Source of the DNA: Bacillota bacterium
GTDB taxonomy: Bacteria > Bacillota > Clostridia > Lachnospirales > Lachnospiraceae
Assembly: GCA_023415635.1 (NCBI GenBank)
Contig: JAEZJV010000054.1
Span: 1-64,000 of the forward strand
DNA: 64,000 nt
Direction: 5' to 3'
The notes under the pieces: generated by a model
Seen by the model: only the letters and a program-made list of their open reading frames with translations
What the model was told of the DNA's origin: nothing
Databases searched by the model: none
Program-made: the position numbers and the translations under genes
Shown here: one piece after another, positions 1 through 9,148 of the stretch
How the letters are laid out: every line of letters begins with the position of its first letter
Numbering within the stretch: position 1 is the stretch's first letter

Positions 1-2
1 AC

Positions 3-1217
3 GAGAAGATCGTAGAAACAATTCCTGTGGGGCCGCTAGGTATCATTGCTCTGGAAAGCTGCAAGCACCTAGGAGAACGTGTAAATGACTATCTTGTTGA
101 ATGGCGCAATTCAAGAGAAAGCGAGCACAAGGGTACCATCGCATTTGCAGGTTACCAAAGAGACTCGTATCTGATGAAAGCTTGCTGCCCAAGATTCGGT
201 ACCGGAGAAGCCAAAGGGCAGATTAAGGAATCCGTCAGAGGCTCTGATCTTTACCTCCTAGTCGATGTAACAAATTACAGTCTGACCTACAGAGTATGTG
301 GACGCGAAAACCATATGTCACCCGACGATCATTATCAGGATTTGAAGAGAATTATCGCAGCAGTTGGTGGAAAAGCCAGAAGAATTACAGTTATTATGCC
401 TTATCTATATGAGGGCCGTCAACATAGAAGATCTTCTAGAGAATCACTTGATTGTGCTTTGGCATTACAGGAGCTTACCAGCATGGGTGTGGAAAGTATC
501 CTGACCTTCGATGCACATGATCCCAGAGTTCAGAATGCCATCCCGCTCAACAGCCTTGAGACTGTGGCTCCGAACTATCAATTCATTAAAGCAATGCTTC
601 ATAATGTTCCCGATATCCGCTTCGATTCCGATCACATGATGGTAATCAGCCCGGATGAAGGCGGAATGTCACGAGCTGTCTATTTCGCTAACGTTCTTGG
701 TCTTGACATGGGCATGTTCTATAAGAGACGTGACTATACAAGAATTGTGAAGGGCCGTAATCCGATCATCGCACATGAATTCCTTGGCTCCGACATCGCA
801 GGTAAGGATGTCCTGATTGTAGATGATATGATTTCCTCCGGTGAAAGCATTTTAGATGTTGCCAGCGAATTAAAGAAGAGAAATGCAGGTCGTATCTTTG
901 TGGCAGCTACCTTTGGTCTTTTTACCAATGGCTTCGATAAGCTGGATGAGGCTTATGAAAGCGGCTTGATTAATCGGGTACTTACTACCAACCTAATCTA
1001 TCAGACTCCCGATCTTTTATCCAAGCCCTGGTATATCAATGTTGACATGAGTAAGTATGTTGCTCTGATCATCGATACCCTAAACCATGATAACAGCATC
1101 AGCGGTTTATTGAACCCGGTAGAGAGAATACAGAATATCTTAAAAGAGTATAATCAGGGTGGGCGAAAGCTTTCCCTGCAGGATTCGGACTCCTTAAGAA
1201 GTAATATAGGAGATTGA
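3..1217 (+). CDS. prs: Ribose-phosphate pyrophosphokinase, 5' end outside the window
   Basis: This enzyme makes PRPP from ribose 5-phosphate and ATP in the cytoplasm, for nucleotide, histidine, tryptophan and NAD synthesis. The C-terminal half carries the PRPP-binding loop of type I phosphoribosyltransferases, DVLIVDDMISSGES, and an ATP-site region with the sequence DAHDPRVQN. The frame is open to the left window edge (first complete codon at base 3), and the residues before the GTG at 27 (EKIVETIP) read as protein, so the true start lies upstream. The visible part is already longer than the roughly 315 residues of classical Prs. It belongs to the longer Prs-like forms seen in clostridia. A strong hairpin follows the stop, so it probably ends its transcript. 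Confidence 0.85.
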   Translation, partial: EKIVETIPVGPLGIIALESCKHLGERVNDYLVEWRNSRESEHKGTIAFAGYQRDSYLMKACCPRFGTGEAKGQIKESVRGSDLYLLVDVTNYSLTYRVCGRENHMSPDDHYQDLKRIIAAVGGKARRITVIMPYLYEGRQHRRSSRESLDCALALQELTSMGVESILTFDAHDPRVQNAIPLNSLETVAPNYQFIKAMLHNVPDIRFDSDHMMVISPDEGGMSRAVYFANVLGLDMGMFYKRRDYTRIVKGRNPIIAHEFLGSDIAGKDVLIVDDMISSGESILDVASELKKRNAGRIFVAATFGLFTNGFDKLDEAYESGLINRVLTTNLIYQTPDLLSKPWYINVDMSKYVALIIDTLNHDNSISGLLNPVERIQNILKEYNQGGRKLSLQDSDSLRSNIGD

Positions 1218-1243
1218 TCCTTAGAATAAATCATGAATCAACA

Positions 1244-1273
1244 GGGCAGGAACTATATACAGTTCCTGCCCTT
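1244..1273. terminator. Hairpin between convergent prs and PBP genes
   Basis: A perfect 11-bp stem (GGGCAGGAACT, 1244-1254, pairing with 1261-1271) with a 6-nt loop lies 27 bases after the prs stop. Only TTAATC follows, so the T-tract is weak. The position between convergent genes suggests a terminator for prs, and possibly for both strands. Confidence 0.7.
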
Positions 1274-1391
1274 AATCATAGACTGTAATCTCGGATAGAA
1301 GATCTCCCATCAGCACCCCTACTGCTATAGCAGTCTCTCATAAAGCCTGAACCAGGGTATCCCATTCTTCTCCTGTGTGAATCAAAGGGCT

Positions 1392-3830
1392 TTACTCCAT
1401 ATTCGTATTGTCTTTCTCATTGATGCCCTGTGTTTCCTCGCTGAGCTGCTCGCCGGAAGTATTCTCTATAACCCCTTCCTCCTGTCCTACTCCCTGCGTA
1501 TTCTCTAAACTGTCCGATGCTTTTTTTGAAGACGTATCCTCAGAATCTGAGCTGTCACCCTCCCCGTTAGCTGAGGCCTCGTCATCCGGGTCTTCCTCCG
1601 TGGTCTCCGAAGCTCCGGAATTTGCAGTATCAGCAGTGTCCTCAGGTATTGTAGTATCCCTTTCCTCTACTTCTTGCTCCTGGTCGTTTGGTACTCCCTG
1701 ATTCGCTGAATTCTCGGTATTCAGACCCTTCAGCGGTAAGGTACTCTGCTCCTTAAGTGCCTCCTCGGCCTTATTCTGCGCCTCGGCAGGCGCCTTTTCC
1801 TTCTCCTCATTCTCCTCTTTGGCCTTCCGGACTGCCCTCCAATCATAGAGCTCGAATTCTCTGCTCATGGATTTCGTATGGAGCTCATCCATAAAGCTGT
1901 GCCATATGGTTCCGGGATAACTGGCACCTTGTAAATCAGGTACCGCTTTCGGAAAATCATAGCCCACCCAGACGCTGGTGGTATAGTATGGGGTATATCC
2001 TACGAACCAGCCATCCTTCTTATCATTGGTGGTTCCCGTCTTTCCTGCACTCACCGTATAGGTCAGTCCTAGGCCTCTTGCCGTACCGTTATTCATGACA
2101 CCTATCATTTCCTCTGTCATAATTCTTACCGCATTGGTCTTATATACCTGCTTTGTCTCTATCGGATCACCGACAATCTCATTGCCCTCGGAATCCATGA
2201 TTTTTACAATGCAGGTAGGTGTTCTATAATAGCCGTCGTTCTCCAGGGTGGCATATGCCGCTGCCATCTCCACAGGACTGGCTCCGACTGTCAATCCGCC
2301 TAACGCAGAGGCTAACGTATAATCACTGTCTTTTATTTTTGTAAAATTCATCTGAAACAGATAAGATAAACCTACCTGAGGAGTCAACTCCCCAAACAGC
2401 TTCCAGGCTACCGTGTTCTTCGACAGCTCAATTGCCCGCTGAAGCTTCATTTTACCCGAATAACCACCTTCGGCATTCTTCGGTCCATCCTTGATCTTCT
2501 CATCTATGACAAGACTGTCTGGCAGATAATTTCTCTCAAAACAAGGTGTATATACAATCAAGGGCTTGATGGAACTACCGGGCTGACGGTAGCTTTGGTA
2601 CGCACGGTTCAAGGTATATCCTTCAAGGTTCTGCTCTCGTCCTCCGACAATAGCTACAACTCTTCCGCTATCATTGTCGATACAGACGGCAGCTCCCTGC
2701 ATCTGATATACTCCCTCCTCGTTGATTTCCTTAAACTCCTTTAGAGCTTTATTCACCGATTTTTGGAGAAGCTTCTGCTTATCCAATTCAATGGAAGTAT
2801 AGATACGGTATCCGTCTTCATATAGCTTCTTCTGATATCGGTCATATAATTCTTCGTAGGTGGTCTCGTATTCCTTACGATCTTCCTCATCTTCAAACTG
2901 ATTACGGAAGGTAAAACCCTCTTCCTTCATTAAAGCACGAATCGCACAATAATAAGTATAGGTCTCCACATAATTTCTCTTTTTCGTCTTATCCTGATGT
3001 AGCTCAATCTTCTCGTTAATCGCGTCCTTGTATTGCTCCTGAGTAATCATTCCTTCGTCAAGAAGCTGCTGCAGAATACGATCCCTGCGCTCGAGGGTAT
3101 GATCCATATTGGTCAGGGGATTATACCGGTTGGGGCTGTTGGGAATGGCACACAGGAATACGATTTGGGACATACTTAGCCCCGAAACTCCCTTGCCAAA
3201 GTATCCTCGTGCCGCTGCCTGCAGGCCGTAATGACCATTTGCACAGTACATATCATTAATATAGAACTCCATGATCTGTGCTTTGGTATACTTCTTTTCC
3301 AGCTCCTGCGCGATAAAGATTTCCTCAATTTTTCTTTCATAGGTTACCTTCTGGGTCAGGAATACGCTTCTGGAAAGCTGCTGTGTGATAGTACTGGCCC
3401 CCTGGGTAATCTCCCCTTTATGCTTAATGAGCGCAATAGCGGCTCTGATGTTGGCCAGATAATCCACCCCATCGTGCTCTAAGAATTTGCGATCCTCCGA
3501 AACTACCATCGCTTTAATTGCTATCTCAGGAATATCTTCGTATTGTAGATAATATACATCCTTTTCGGATTTCAGCTCTGAGATCAGATTACCATCCGCA
3601 TCATAGACAAGTCCGGTCTGAGAAGCCTTAAAGGTCTCCTCAGTAGAGGCTGTCACCTTCTGCTTAGCGTCTGCCTGCAGCTGCAGGATCAGCTTACCGT
3701 AAGCATGATAGAAATAAAAGAGTACTCCTGCAACCACAAGCAAGATCCCCAGCGTAACCAGCTGTATAAGCAGCTTAATTGACTTTCTGATGTTTTTCTT
3801 TACCATCTTTCCTGTACGTTTCTTAGGCAT
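1392..3830 (-). CDS. Class A penicillin-binding protein (PBP1a type)
   Basis: A bifunctional peptidoglycan synthase. The N-terminal GT51 domain polymerises lipid II and the C-terminal domain cross-links peptides outside the membrane. There is a basic cytoplasmic start, one membrane helix (about residues 19-43), GT51 signatures (EDRKFLEHDG and GASTITQQL) and the transpeptidase triad SSIK, SKN and KTGT. The last ~120 residues form an acidic Ser/Thr/Glu-rich, probably disordered tail outside the membrane. The start is the ATG at 3830 because GGAGG (3838-3842) is 7 nt upstream. A TTG two codons earlier would sit on top of that site. Length is 812 aa. It lies 18 bases downstream of the yhaN-like gene on the same strand and may share its transcript. 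Confidence 0.93.
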   Translation of the reverse strand: MPKKRTGKMVKKNIRKSIKLLIQLVTLGILLVVAGVLFYFYHAYGKLILQLQADAKQKVTASTEETFKASQTGLVYDADGNLISELKSEKDVYYLQYEDIPEIAIKAMVVSEDRKFLEHDGVDYLANIRAAIALIKHKGEITQGASTITQQLSRSVFLTQKVTYERKIEEIFIAQELEKKYTKAQIMEFYINDMYCANGHYGLQAAARGYFGKGVSGLSMSQIVFLCAIPNSPNRYNPLTNMDHTLERRDRILQQLLDEGMITQEQYKDAINEKIELHQDKTKKRNYVETYTYYCAIRALMKEEGFTFRNQFEDEEDRKEYETTYEELYDRYQKKLYEDGYRIYTSIELDKQKLLQKSVNKALKEFKEINEEGVYQMQGAAVCIDNDSGRVVAIVGGREQNLEGYTLNRAYQSYRQPGSSIKPLIVYTPCFERNYLPDSLVIDEKIKDGPKNAEGGYSGKMKLQRAIELSKNTVAWKLFGELTPQVGLSYLFQMNFTKIKDSDYTLASALGGLTVGASPVEMAAAYATLENDGYYRTPTCIVKIMDSEGNEIVGDPIETKQVYKTNAVRIMTEEMIGVMNNGTARGLGLTYTVSAGKTGTTNDKKDGWFVGYTPYYTTSVWVGYDFPKAVPDLQGASYPGTIWHSFMDELHTKSMSREFELYDWRAVRKAKEENEEKEKAPAEAQNKAEEALKEQSTLPLKGLNTENSANQGVPNDQEQEVEERDTTIPEDTADTANSGASETTEEDPDDEASANGEGDSSDSEDTSSKKASDSLENTQGVGQEEGVIENTSGEQLSEETQGINEKDNTNME

Positions 3831-3848
3831 GACCAATCCTCCATGGTA

Positions 3849-5939
3849 TTAGGACAGGGTTACCATATGAAACGGTATTCCCAGCTCCTCCAGAATTCTC
3901 TGTTCCCTCCTGTGACAGGTAAAGAGAAGAATCTGTCTGCGTGCTGATATTTGTTTGAGTGCTGATTTGACTCTGATATCATCATAAAGTGCGAAGCTGT
4001 CGTCTAAGAGCAGGGGAAGCTCATTCGTCCCCAACAGCAGATCGGCAACTGCGATACGGAGCGCAAAGTATACCTGGTCAATCGTTCCGGCACTCAAGCG
4101 TTCCAGAAGAATATAATCTCCGTTCCAGCCCACCTTGACCTCCAGCTTCTCATCAATCTTTAAATCCCCATAGCGTTCTTCTGTTACTTCATTGATAACC
4201 TTTGAAACCGCCTCATTAAGCTGTTGCCCGAAGCTATCATGGATATCTGCGGACAGCTCCTGGATGGAGGAAAGTGCGAGCTTAATTGCCTCCAGCTCTA
4301 TCGCATTCTCCTTCTGGGTTTGTACCAGCTCCTTATACTTTTCCTTATTACGAAGCAGCTGCTCTTCATTTCCCTCTAAGGAAGAGATCTCCCATTTCAG
4401 CTTTTCTATGGCAAAACGGCAGGCTTCTGACTGTCTGCTCAGCTCCTCCATCTGGTCAGTGCTCTCCTGCTTCCTGTGGCGGATAATCTCCTGAAGCTGC
4501 TGCATGGACTCCGGAGTCAGGTCCTCCTTCCAAAGGAAGTATTGCATATATTTCATTATAGTCTCATATACCGTATCCTTGCTGTCCTCCAATGCATTCT
4601 TTCTATGCTCTAAGTCCTTCAGCTGTTCTCTTGCGCTCTCTAGAGCAAAAAAATCCTTCAAGGCCTTCTCCTGTCTATCCTCCAGTGCATCGATGCTTTC
4701 GGCTTGATGTCTGGTAAAGATATCATTCAGACTGTTTCGGGCAAGGATTATCCCTTGTTCCAGCTCCTTCACTTCTGACAGGTCTTTGTCACAGCTCTTC
4801 CTATGAATTCCTTGAAGTATAGCAAAGGCGCTTATTCCGGCCAGAGTGGCTGCGACTGCCAGAAGAATTCCAATTATAGAAATATCTAATACGATAAGTG
4901 CAATTGCTGCGACTATTATTCCAGGCAGTAACGTGAAGAGATACCTTTTTGCTCCGGCTTGATTTTTAAGCTCATATTCCTTATGAAGCTCAGTGAGCTG
5001 CCTCTCTTTATCAGTAATTTCCGCTGACAGCGCTTCGGCAAGCTTCTTATCCTCCTTCATAGTATCTATGGATAACTGTGCCCTCTCCCCCGCGGATATT
5101 CTTCTCTTTAATTCTTCCTCCTGCGCCTCTGCCTGAATTGCCTGCCTGGTAAGCTCCTGATAGGTATGGTATTTCTCCAGAATGGCAGGAAGCTGATTCA
5201 TACGCTCCACAGCCTCATGATCCAGTGCAGCCGTCAAGGCCTCTCTCTCCCTTGAGAGCTGCTGTTCCAGCTGCTGCTTTTCGTGAAGCTGCAGGGTTAA
5301 CTGATCCATACGCTCTTCTTTTGATAGACCTTCCTCGATCTCCTCCTGCAGGGTCTTCAGTGCTGTATTGCTAAGTGCAGACTCCAGCCGCTTTCTCTGT
5401 TCATTCAGAGTACTGACTGCATTTGCCACATCAATTTCCTTGCTTTTCGCTACGGATAGATTTGCGATATAATTGCGAACCTGTGCAGCCAGCTCCGTAT
5501 CTGTCTGGGTCTTCAGCTGCTCAATGCTTACCGTGTTGCGGAAGGTTGATTCCGTCAGACCCGGAAGCAGTTCATCAATCAATCCTTCCTTCAGCTTTAC
5601 TTCTCTTCCAGTGGACAGATCCAGCACGTTAAAACACTTATCATTCGCATGAAAGCTTCTGGTCAAACGGTATTTCTTATCTCCGGCTTCAATATCCATG
5701 CTTCCGCCATAAGCCCCAGGATATCCCCAGGGCAGATATCTGGTGTACAGATCCTCCTTCGAAGCGGAGGCTCTGCCTGTGAGTCTCTTTATGCCGAATA
5801 GCATTCCTTTGATAAAGGTATGTAAGGTAGTCTTGCCGGCTTCGTTCTGTCCATAGATCAGATTGATACCTGGACGAAGCTCTATCTCCTTCTCATGAAA
5901 CTGCCCAAAATAGTTCAATTTAAGCCTTGTAATCAGCAT
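3849..5939 (-). CDS. yhaN: YhaN-like SMC/SbcC-type ATPase
   Basis: An ATPase of the Rad50/SbcC/YhaN class that probably works with the adjacent nuclease on DNA ends or structured DNA. The Walker A motif GQNEAGKTT lies near the N-terminus. Long coiled-coil arms follow (Glu/Gln/Leu-rich, about residues 200-600), interrupted near the middle by a hydrophobic pair of segments (about 340-380) where SbcC proteins have a zinc hook; YhaN-type proteins often have membrane-like segments here. The C-terminal ABC half has the signature LSAGT and a Walker-B-like LPLLLDDS. I chose the ATG at 5939, which gives the family start MLITRLKLNYFGQF, with AAAGG 11 nt upstream. An in-frame ATG at 5969 lacks a good ribosome site. 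The yhaO stop lies 16 bases upstream. Confidence 0.85.
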   Translation of the reverse strand: MLITRLKLNYFGQFHEKEIELRPGINLIYGQNEAGKTTLHTFIKGMLFGIKRLTGRASASKEDLYTRYLPWGYPGAYGGSMDIEAGDKKYRLTRSFHANDKCFNVLDLSTGREVKLKEGLIDELLPGLTESTFRNTVSIEQLKTQTDTELAAQVRNYIANLSVAKSKEIDVANAVSTLNEQRKRLESALSNTALKTLQEEIEEGLSKEERMDQLTLQLHEKQQLEQQLSREREALTAALDHEAVERMNQLPAILEKYHTYQELTRQAIQAEAQEEELKRRISAGERAQLSIDTMKEDKKLAEALSAEITDKERQLTELHKEYELKNQAGAKRYLFTLLPGIIVAAIALIVLDISIIGILLAVAATLAGISAFAILQGIHRKSCDKDLSEVKELEQGIILARNSLNDIFTRHQAESIDALEDRQEKALKDFFALESAREQLKDLEHRKNALEDSKDTVYETIMKYMQYFLWKEDLTPESMQQLQEIIRHRKQESTDQMEELSRQSEACRFAIEKLKWEISSLEGNEEQLLRNKEKYKELVQTQKENAIELEAIKLALSSIQELSADIHDSFGQQLNEAVSKVINEVTEERYGDLKIDEKLEVKVGWNGDYILLERLSAGTIDQVYFALRIAVADLLLGTNELPLLLDDSFALYDDIRVKSALKQISARRQILLFTCHRREQRILEELGIPFHMVTLS

Positions 5940-5955
5940 ATCTGCACCAAACCTT

Positions 5956-7023
5956 TCATTGCTTTGCATTCAGAAGCGCTTCGATTCCATAGTAAAGCGC
6001 TTTTCTGGTGATCTCATCCTGTCCGGCCGTCTCTCTGATCTTCCGGATGAACATACCAATCACATTATCTGCATTCTCTTTATAAAGTGAGTCAAAATCA
6101 TAATCCGGTACAGATTGATCCACTACCTCCAAAACATTTCCAAGTCCCTTCAATGCTTCCTTATCAAAATGGATTGCCTCGTCTCTTACTCCCTGAATCG
6201 TAAAGGAATAAATATTGCCCGCTCCACTTTCCTCCATGATTTCTCTGGCTTGATCCTGAAGTGAGCCGTTGGTGGTATCCTGCCTTACGCTGAGGATACA
6301 TCGTTTATACTGTCTGAGGGAATGCGGAACGAAGCGTGCCGAGGTATGTGTCCTGCCTTCGGCATCCCGACTGAGCTCACCTATAATATAACCGCGTTCT
6401 CCTACTTCATTCTTATCAAGGGGCTCCAGAGAACCGCTGTAAGCAATTGTATCCGTAATGAATTCCGGCTTATGAATATGTCCCAACGCAATATAATCAA
6501 AGCCAAGTCCCGCAAGCTTCTTCCTATTTATCGGGATGTTTCTCTCATCCCCTCCATGAGCCAGCAGTATATGAAGCTTATCGTTCTGATTCGACTTTAC
6601 ACTATCATAGATCGGCTCGGTAATATCCTTGGATCGGAAGCTCAGCCCATATACCTCAGCTCCCAGTTCCTCATATACCTTTACCTCCAAGCTGTCCTGG
6701 AGAAAAAAATGGATCTTCTCATCCCAGGCAAAATCCTGATAGTACGATCTTGGCCCAATGTAATCGTGGTTACCTGCCATAATGACTGCCTTGGCTGTCT
6801 CCAGCCTGCTTAATATATAATTAACCTCCTTCAATTCTCTCACCCGGGGCTGACGGTGAAACATGTCCCCTGCAATCAGAAGAAGATCTGCTCTCTCCTT
6901 ATTGCAGATTCGTATGATATCCTGGAAGCTGTCCCAAATTTCCTTTTCCCTCTGAGAGCCCCAGGACATATTCGAATCCGGAGTTGCTCCCAGATGTATG
7001 TCGGCAATATGTATGAATTTCAT
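5956..7023 (-). CDS. yhaO: YhaO-like metallophosphoesterase (Mre11/SbcD family nuclease)
   Basis: A predicted DNA repair exonuclease partner of the YhaN-like ATPase. All calcineurin-type metal motifs are present in order: DIHLG (residues 8-12), AGDMFH, GNHDY, AHGGD and GHIHKP. The ~355-aa length fits the SbcD/YhaO family, with a C-terminal capping domain after about residue 250. The start is supported by AGGAGG 7 nt upstream of ATG 7023. Gene order yhaO then yhaN matches Bacillus. Whether the pair cuts DNA ends, as Mre11-Rad50 does, is inferred from the family. Confidence 0.9.
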   Translation of the reverse strand: MKFIHIADIHLGATPDSNMSWGSQREKEIWDSFQDIIRICNKERADLLLIAGDMFHRQPRVRELKEVNYILSRLETAKAVIMAGNHDYIGPRSYYQDFAWDEKIHFFLQDSLEVKVYEELGAEVYGLSFRSKDITEPIYDSVKSNQNDKLHILLAHGGDERNIPINRKKLAGLGFDYIALGHIHKPEFITDTIAYSGSLEPLDKNEVGERGYIIGELSRDAEGRTHTSARFVPHSLRQYKRCILSVRQDTTNGSLQDQAREIMEESGAGNIYSFTIQGVRDEAIHFDKEALKGLGNVLEVVDQSVPDYDFDSLYKENADNVIGMFIRKIRETAGQDEITRKALYYGIEALLNAKQ

Positions 7024-7144
7024 AAACTTCCTCCTGTTCCGGCTATACTGATTTCCGATGCTCTCAGCATCAGATCTTTATCTCTAATCTTAACAGTTTA
7101 TCTTATAATAGAGGTGCTATCTCTGTTTCGTATTATCTCATAAG

Positions 7145-7288
7145 GCAGGGACGCCTCATGTCCCTGCTGTAAATTATTAGTCCATTGCTCCCTTTATTAT
7201 ACACAAGATCATATAATTCCGCAAGCAAGCCTACGAACATCCATTCTGTAATTTTATTCTTGCATTTTCTGTCGTTAGCGGGTATACT
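7145..7288. promoter_or_regulatory. yhaO/acetyltransferase divergent region: hairpin and plus-strand promoter
   Basis: The 365 bases between divergent genes (7024-7388) hold two things I can see. One is a perfect 8-bp hairpin, GCAGGGAC (7145-7152) with GTCCCTGC (7160-7167), not followed by a T-run on either strand, so it is more likely part of the yhaO 5' leader than a terminator. The other is a plus-strand sigma-A promoter, TTGCAT (7260-7265), 17-bp spacer, TATACT (7283-7288), about 95 bases before the acetyltransferase start. Confidence 0.55.
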
Positions 7289-7388
7289 CATACTAATTTT
7301 ACTAAAACTGTCATCTCGGATATTAGGATTTTAGCAATGCTTTCACCATTGCGGCAGTATCAATAAGAATACGAGAGGAGCTAATGCT

Positions 7389-7931
7389 ATGGTAACCCTG
7401 GAAACTGACAGATTGATTTTAAGACCCTTTGTGGAGAGTGATTTGAGACAATTCTATGAATATGCCAGGACTCCGAATATCGGACCTGATGCCGGTTGGC
7501 CGCCCCACAGGGAAATTGATGAATCGAGGCGAATTCTTACCGGCTTTATCGAAGATAAGGAGGTCTGGGCATTGGTCCTAAAGGAGGAAAACCGTCTGGT
7601 GGGCTCACTCGGCCTTCATGCCGATAAGCTCCGGACAGCTCCGGATGTGAAAATGCTGGGCTATGTCTTATCAGAGGATTACTGGGGACGGGGACTTATG
7701 ACGGAAGCTGCAACTGCTGCCATACGCTACGCCTTCGAGCATATGGACATCAAGCTGCTGTCTGTACACCATTATAGCCATAACGTACGATCAAAACGTG
7801 TAATCGAAAAATGTGGTTTTCAATATGAGGGAACCCTCCGTCGATGCACCCAGCTTTTTAACGGCTGTATCTATGATCTTTGCTGTTATTCTATGACCAA
7901 GGAAGAATGGCTCAAAATGATATCCAAATAG
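7389..7931 (+). CDS. GNAT acetyltransferase, RimJ/RimL type
   Basis: A 180-aa GCN5-related N-acetyltransferase. It starts with the family pattern LETDRLILRPF and has the acetyl-CoA loop region YWGRGLMTEA followed by a helix (residues 98-120). The conserved SKRVIEKCGFQYEGTLR segment near residues 136-152 is typical of RimJ/RimL and of acetyltransferases acting on ribosomal protein N-termini or small molecules. The substrate cannot be told from sequence. The ribosome site AGGAG (7376-7380) lies 8 nt before the ATG. Monocistronic: its own promoter upstream and a strong hairpin terminator downstream. Confidence 0.88.
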   Translation: MVTLETDRLILRPFVESDLRQFYEYARTPNIGPDAGWPPHREIDESRRILTGFIEDKEVWALVLKEENRLVGSLGLHADKLRTAPDVKMLGYVLSEDYWGRGLMTEAATAAIRYAFEHMDIKLLSVHHYSHNVRSKRVIEKCGFQYEGTLRRCTQLFNGCIYDLCCYSMTKEEWLKMISK

Positions 7932-7939
7932 TATAGAAA

Positions 7940-7984
7940 AGAGCCCTTTTGGCTGATGACTTCAATCAAAAGGGCTCTCTTTTA
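7940..7984. terminator. Bidirectional terminator
   Basis: A perfect 12-bp stem, AGAGCCCTTTTG (7940-7951) with CAAAAGGGCTCT (7967-7978), is followed by a T-rich run on the plus strand and has an A-run on its other side, giving T-rich RNA on the minus strand. It can end both the acetyltransferase and the convergent holin-like gene. Confidence 0.9.
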
Positions 7985-8005
7985 AGCCATTATTTTAGCT
8001 ATGTT

Positions 8006-8323
8006 TTACTCTGTTGAACCATCTGGCTGAACAGCGCTTTCTTGTCTATTTATGCTATTCTGCTGCTCCCCTCTGCCGTTGGCAATATTTCTTATCATTT
8101 CAAAGGCTCCGGTACTTGCCAGACCGCTGGCCAGTCCTCCGAGCAAAATCTCCGGAGTGAAATTCCAACTGTTAATCCAGACATTTATAACAGTACCGAT
8201 TACCGCCAATATCAGGGGTATGAATTTATTAGGTATAAAGGAAATACTGTGCTTAATGATATATCCTATGCAAAGACAAATCGCCAACACCACCACGACC
8301 ACATATTTTGATAAAAGCTCCAT
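8006..8323 (-). CDS. Holin-like small membrane protein (Hol44 / holin superfamily V type)
   Basis: A 105-aa protein with two or three hydrophobic segments (about residues 6-24, 36-50 and 58-72), the pattern PNKFIPLIL, and a Gly/Ala/Ser-rich helix LLGGLASGLASTGAFE, which is the typical look of phage holins of the Hol44 family. The tail is polar and Gln-rich. In phages such proteins form holes for endolysin. No endolysin or structural phage gene is adjacent, so it is either a prophage remnant or a holin co-opted by the cell. GGAG lies 8 nt before the start. Confidence 0.7.
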   Translation of the reverse strand: MELLSKYVVVVVLAICLCIGYIIKHSISFIPNKFIPLILAVIGTVINVWINSWNFTPEILLGGLASGLASTGAFEMIRNIANGRGEQQNSINRQESAVQPDGSTE

Positions 8324-8434
8324 CCTGTCTCTCCTTTCTTGCTTCGAATATACTCCTCCTGCCTTAAGTAGACACCGGAATATTGTCCACTATAAAATAT
8401 GACTGAGCATCTCGGAACATGCCAAGGATTATCG

Positions 8435-9148
8435 TTATGTTGTTGACTTAATTTTCCAGGGTCTGTTTTTACCCAACCACCCCTTCTCCATCCAATATGC
8501 TTTATCCTCGGGACAGGCTCCCCACCCTTTCAGCTGCATTTTCCTCATGGTGAGGAACATAATCTTCCTGTCATAGGATACCTTTGTGGGTTTTCCTCTT
8601 GCTATGATCTTCTCTGCTATGACCTTCATATCATGCTTTGTTTTATCTTTGTTTGCATCGCTTACTCCATCCCAGGACATTGCCATACTTCGGATTTTGT
8701 AGATCTGTACATCAGAAATACCCCAGTATTTCAAGCTGATCATGATATCCTTCGCTGCTGCCTTCATACCTGCTCCGGCACCTGCTGCAATCACAACAGC
8801 TCTCTTATAATACATTTCCTGCTTCGGCCTATGACTGATCCATTGAATGAAAAGATGATCCAGCAATGCTTTCATGGCTCCGGAAGTGCGCAAACAGTAT
8901 ACGGGAGTTGTGAACACCAGCAAATCGGCTTCCTCCATACTCTGCATAATTGGTTTTATCCATTCATAATGCGGGCATAGGTCCGAGCTCTTCATGCATC
9001 TGTAACAGCCGCAGCAAAAATGAGGCATATCCTTAGGCAGAAAAAATTCTGTAATGTCTTCCTTTGACCCAAGCTGATCCACGAGAGCTCTTCCTACATG
9101 ATAAGAGGTTCCTTTGTGGCTCTGACCGTGTATGATAACTGTTTTCAT
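8435..9148 (-). CDS. Flavodoxin-fold NAD(P)H-dependent FMN reductase family protein
   Basis: A 237-aa flavoprotein-like oxidoreductase. The N-terminus (MKTVIIHGQSHKGTSYHVG) is the FMN phosphate-binding loop of WrbA/NQO-like flavodoxins. A Cys-rich stretch follows (CCGCYRC, about residues 45-51, and a further Cys at DLCPH) of the kind found in iron-sulfur flavoproteins, and the FMN ring loop is TPVYCLRTSGAMK. The electron acceptor is unknown. Its start overlaps the TetR gene stop by 4 bases (ATGA), so the two are translationally coupled and controlled by the operators upstream of tetR. Such TetR-oxidoreductase pairs often respond to quinones, aldehydes or drugs; that is inference here. Confidence 0.82.
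   Translation of the reverse strand: MKTVIIHGQSHKGTSYHVGRALVDQLGSKEDITEFFLPKDMPHFCCGCYRCMKSSDLCPHYEWIKPIMQSMEEADLLVFTTPVYCLRTSGAMKALLDHLFIQWISHRPKQEMYYKRAVVIAAGAGAGMKAAAKDIMISLKYWGISDVQIYKIRSMAMSWDGVSDANKDKTKHDMKVIAEKIIARGKPTKVSYDRKIMFLTMRKMQLKGWGACPEDKAYWMEKGWLGKNRPWKIKSTT

Noticed and set aside
7145..7167. 8-bp hairpin upstream of yhaO as a terminator
   Set aside because: No T-run on either strand and it lies upstream of both divergent genes, so it has nothing to terminate.
8006..8323. Prophage call from the holin-like gene
   Set aside because: No integrase, capsid, tail or lysin gene is visible nearby.
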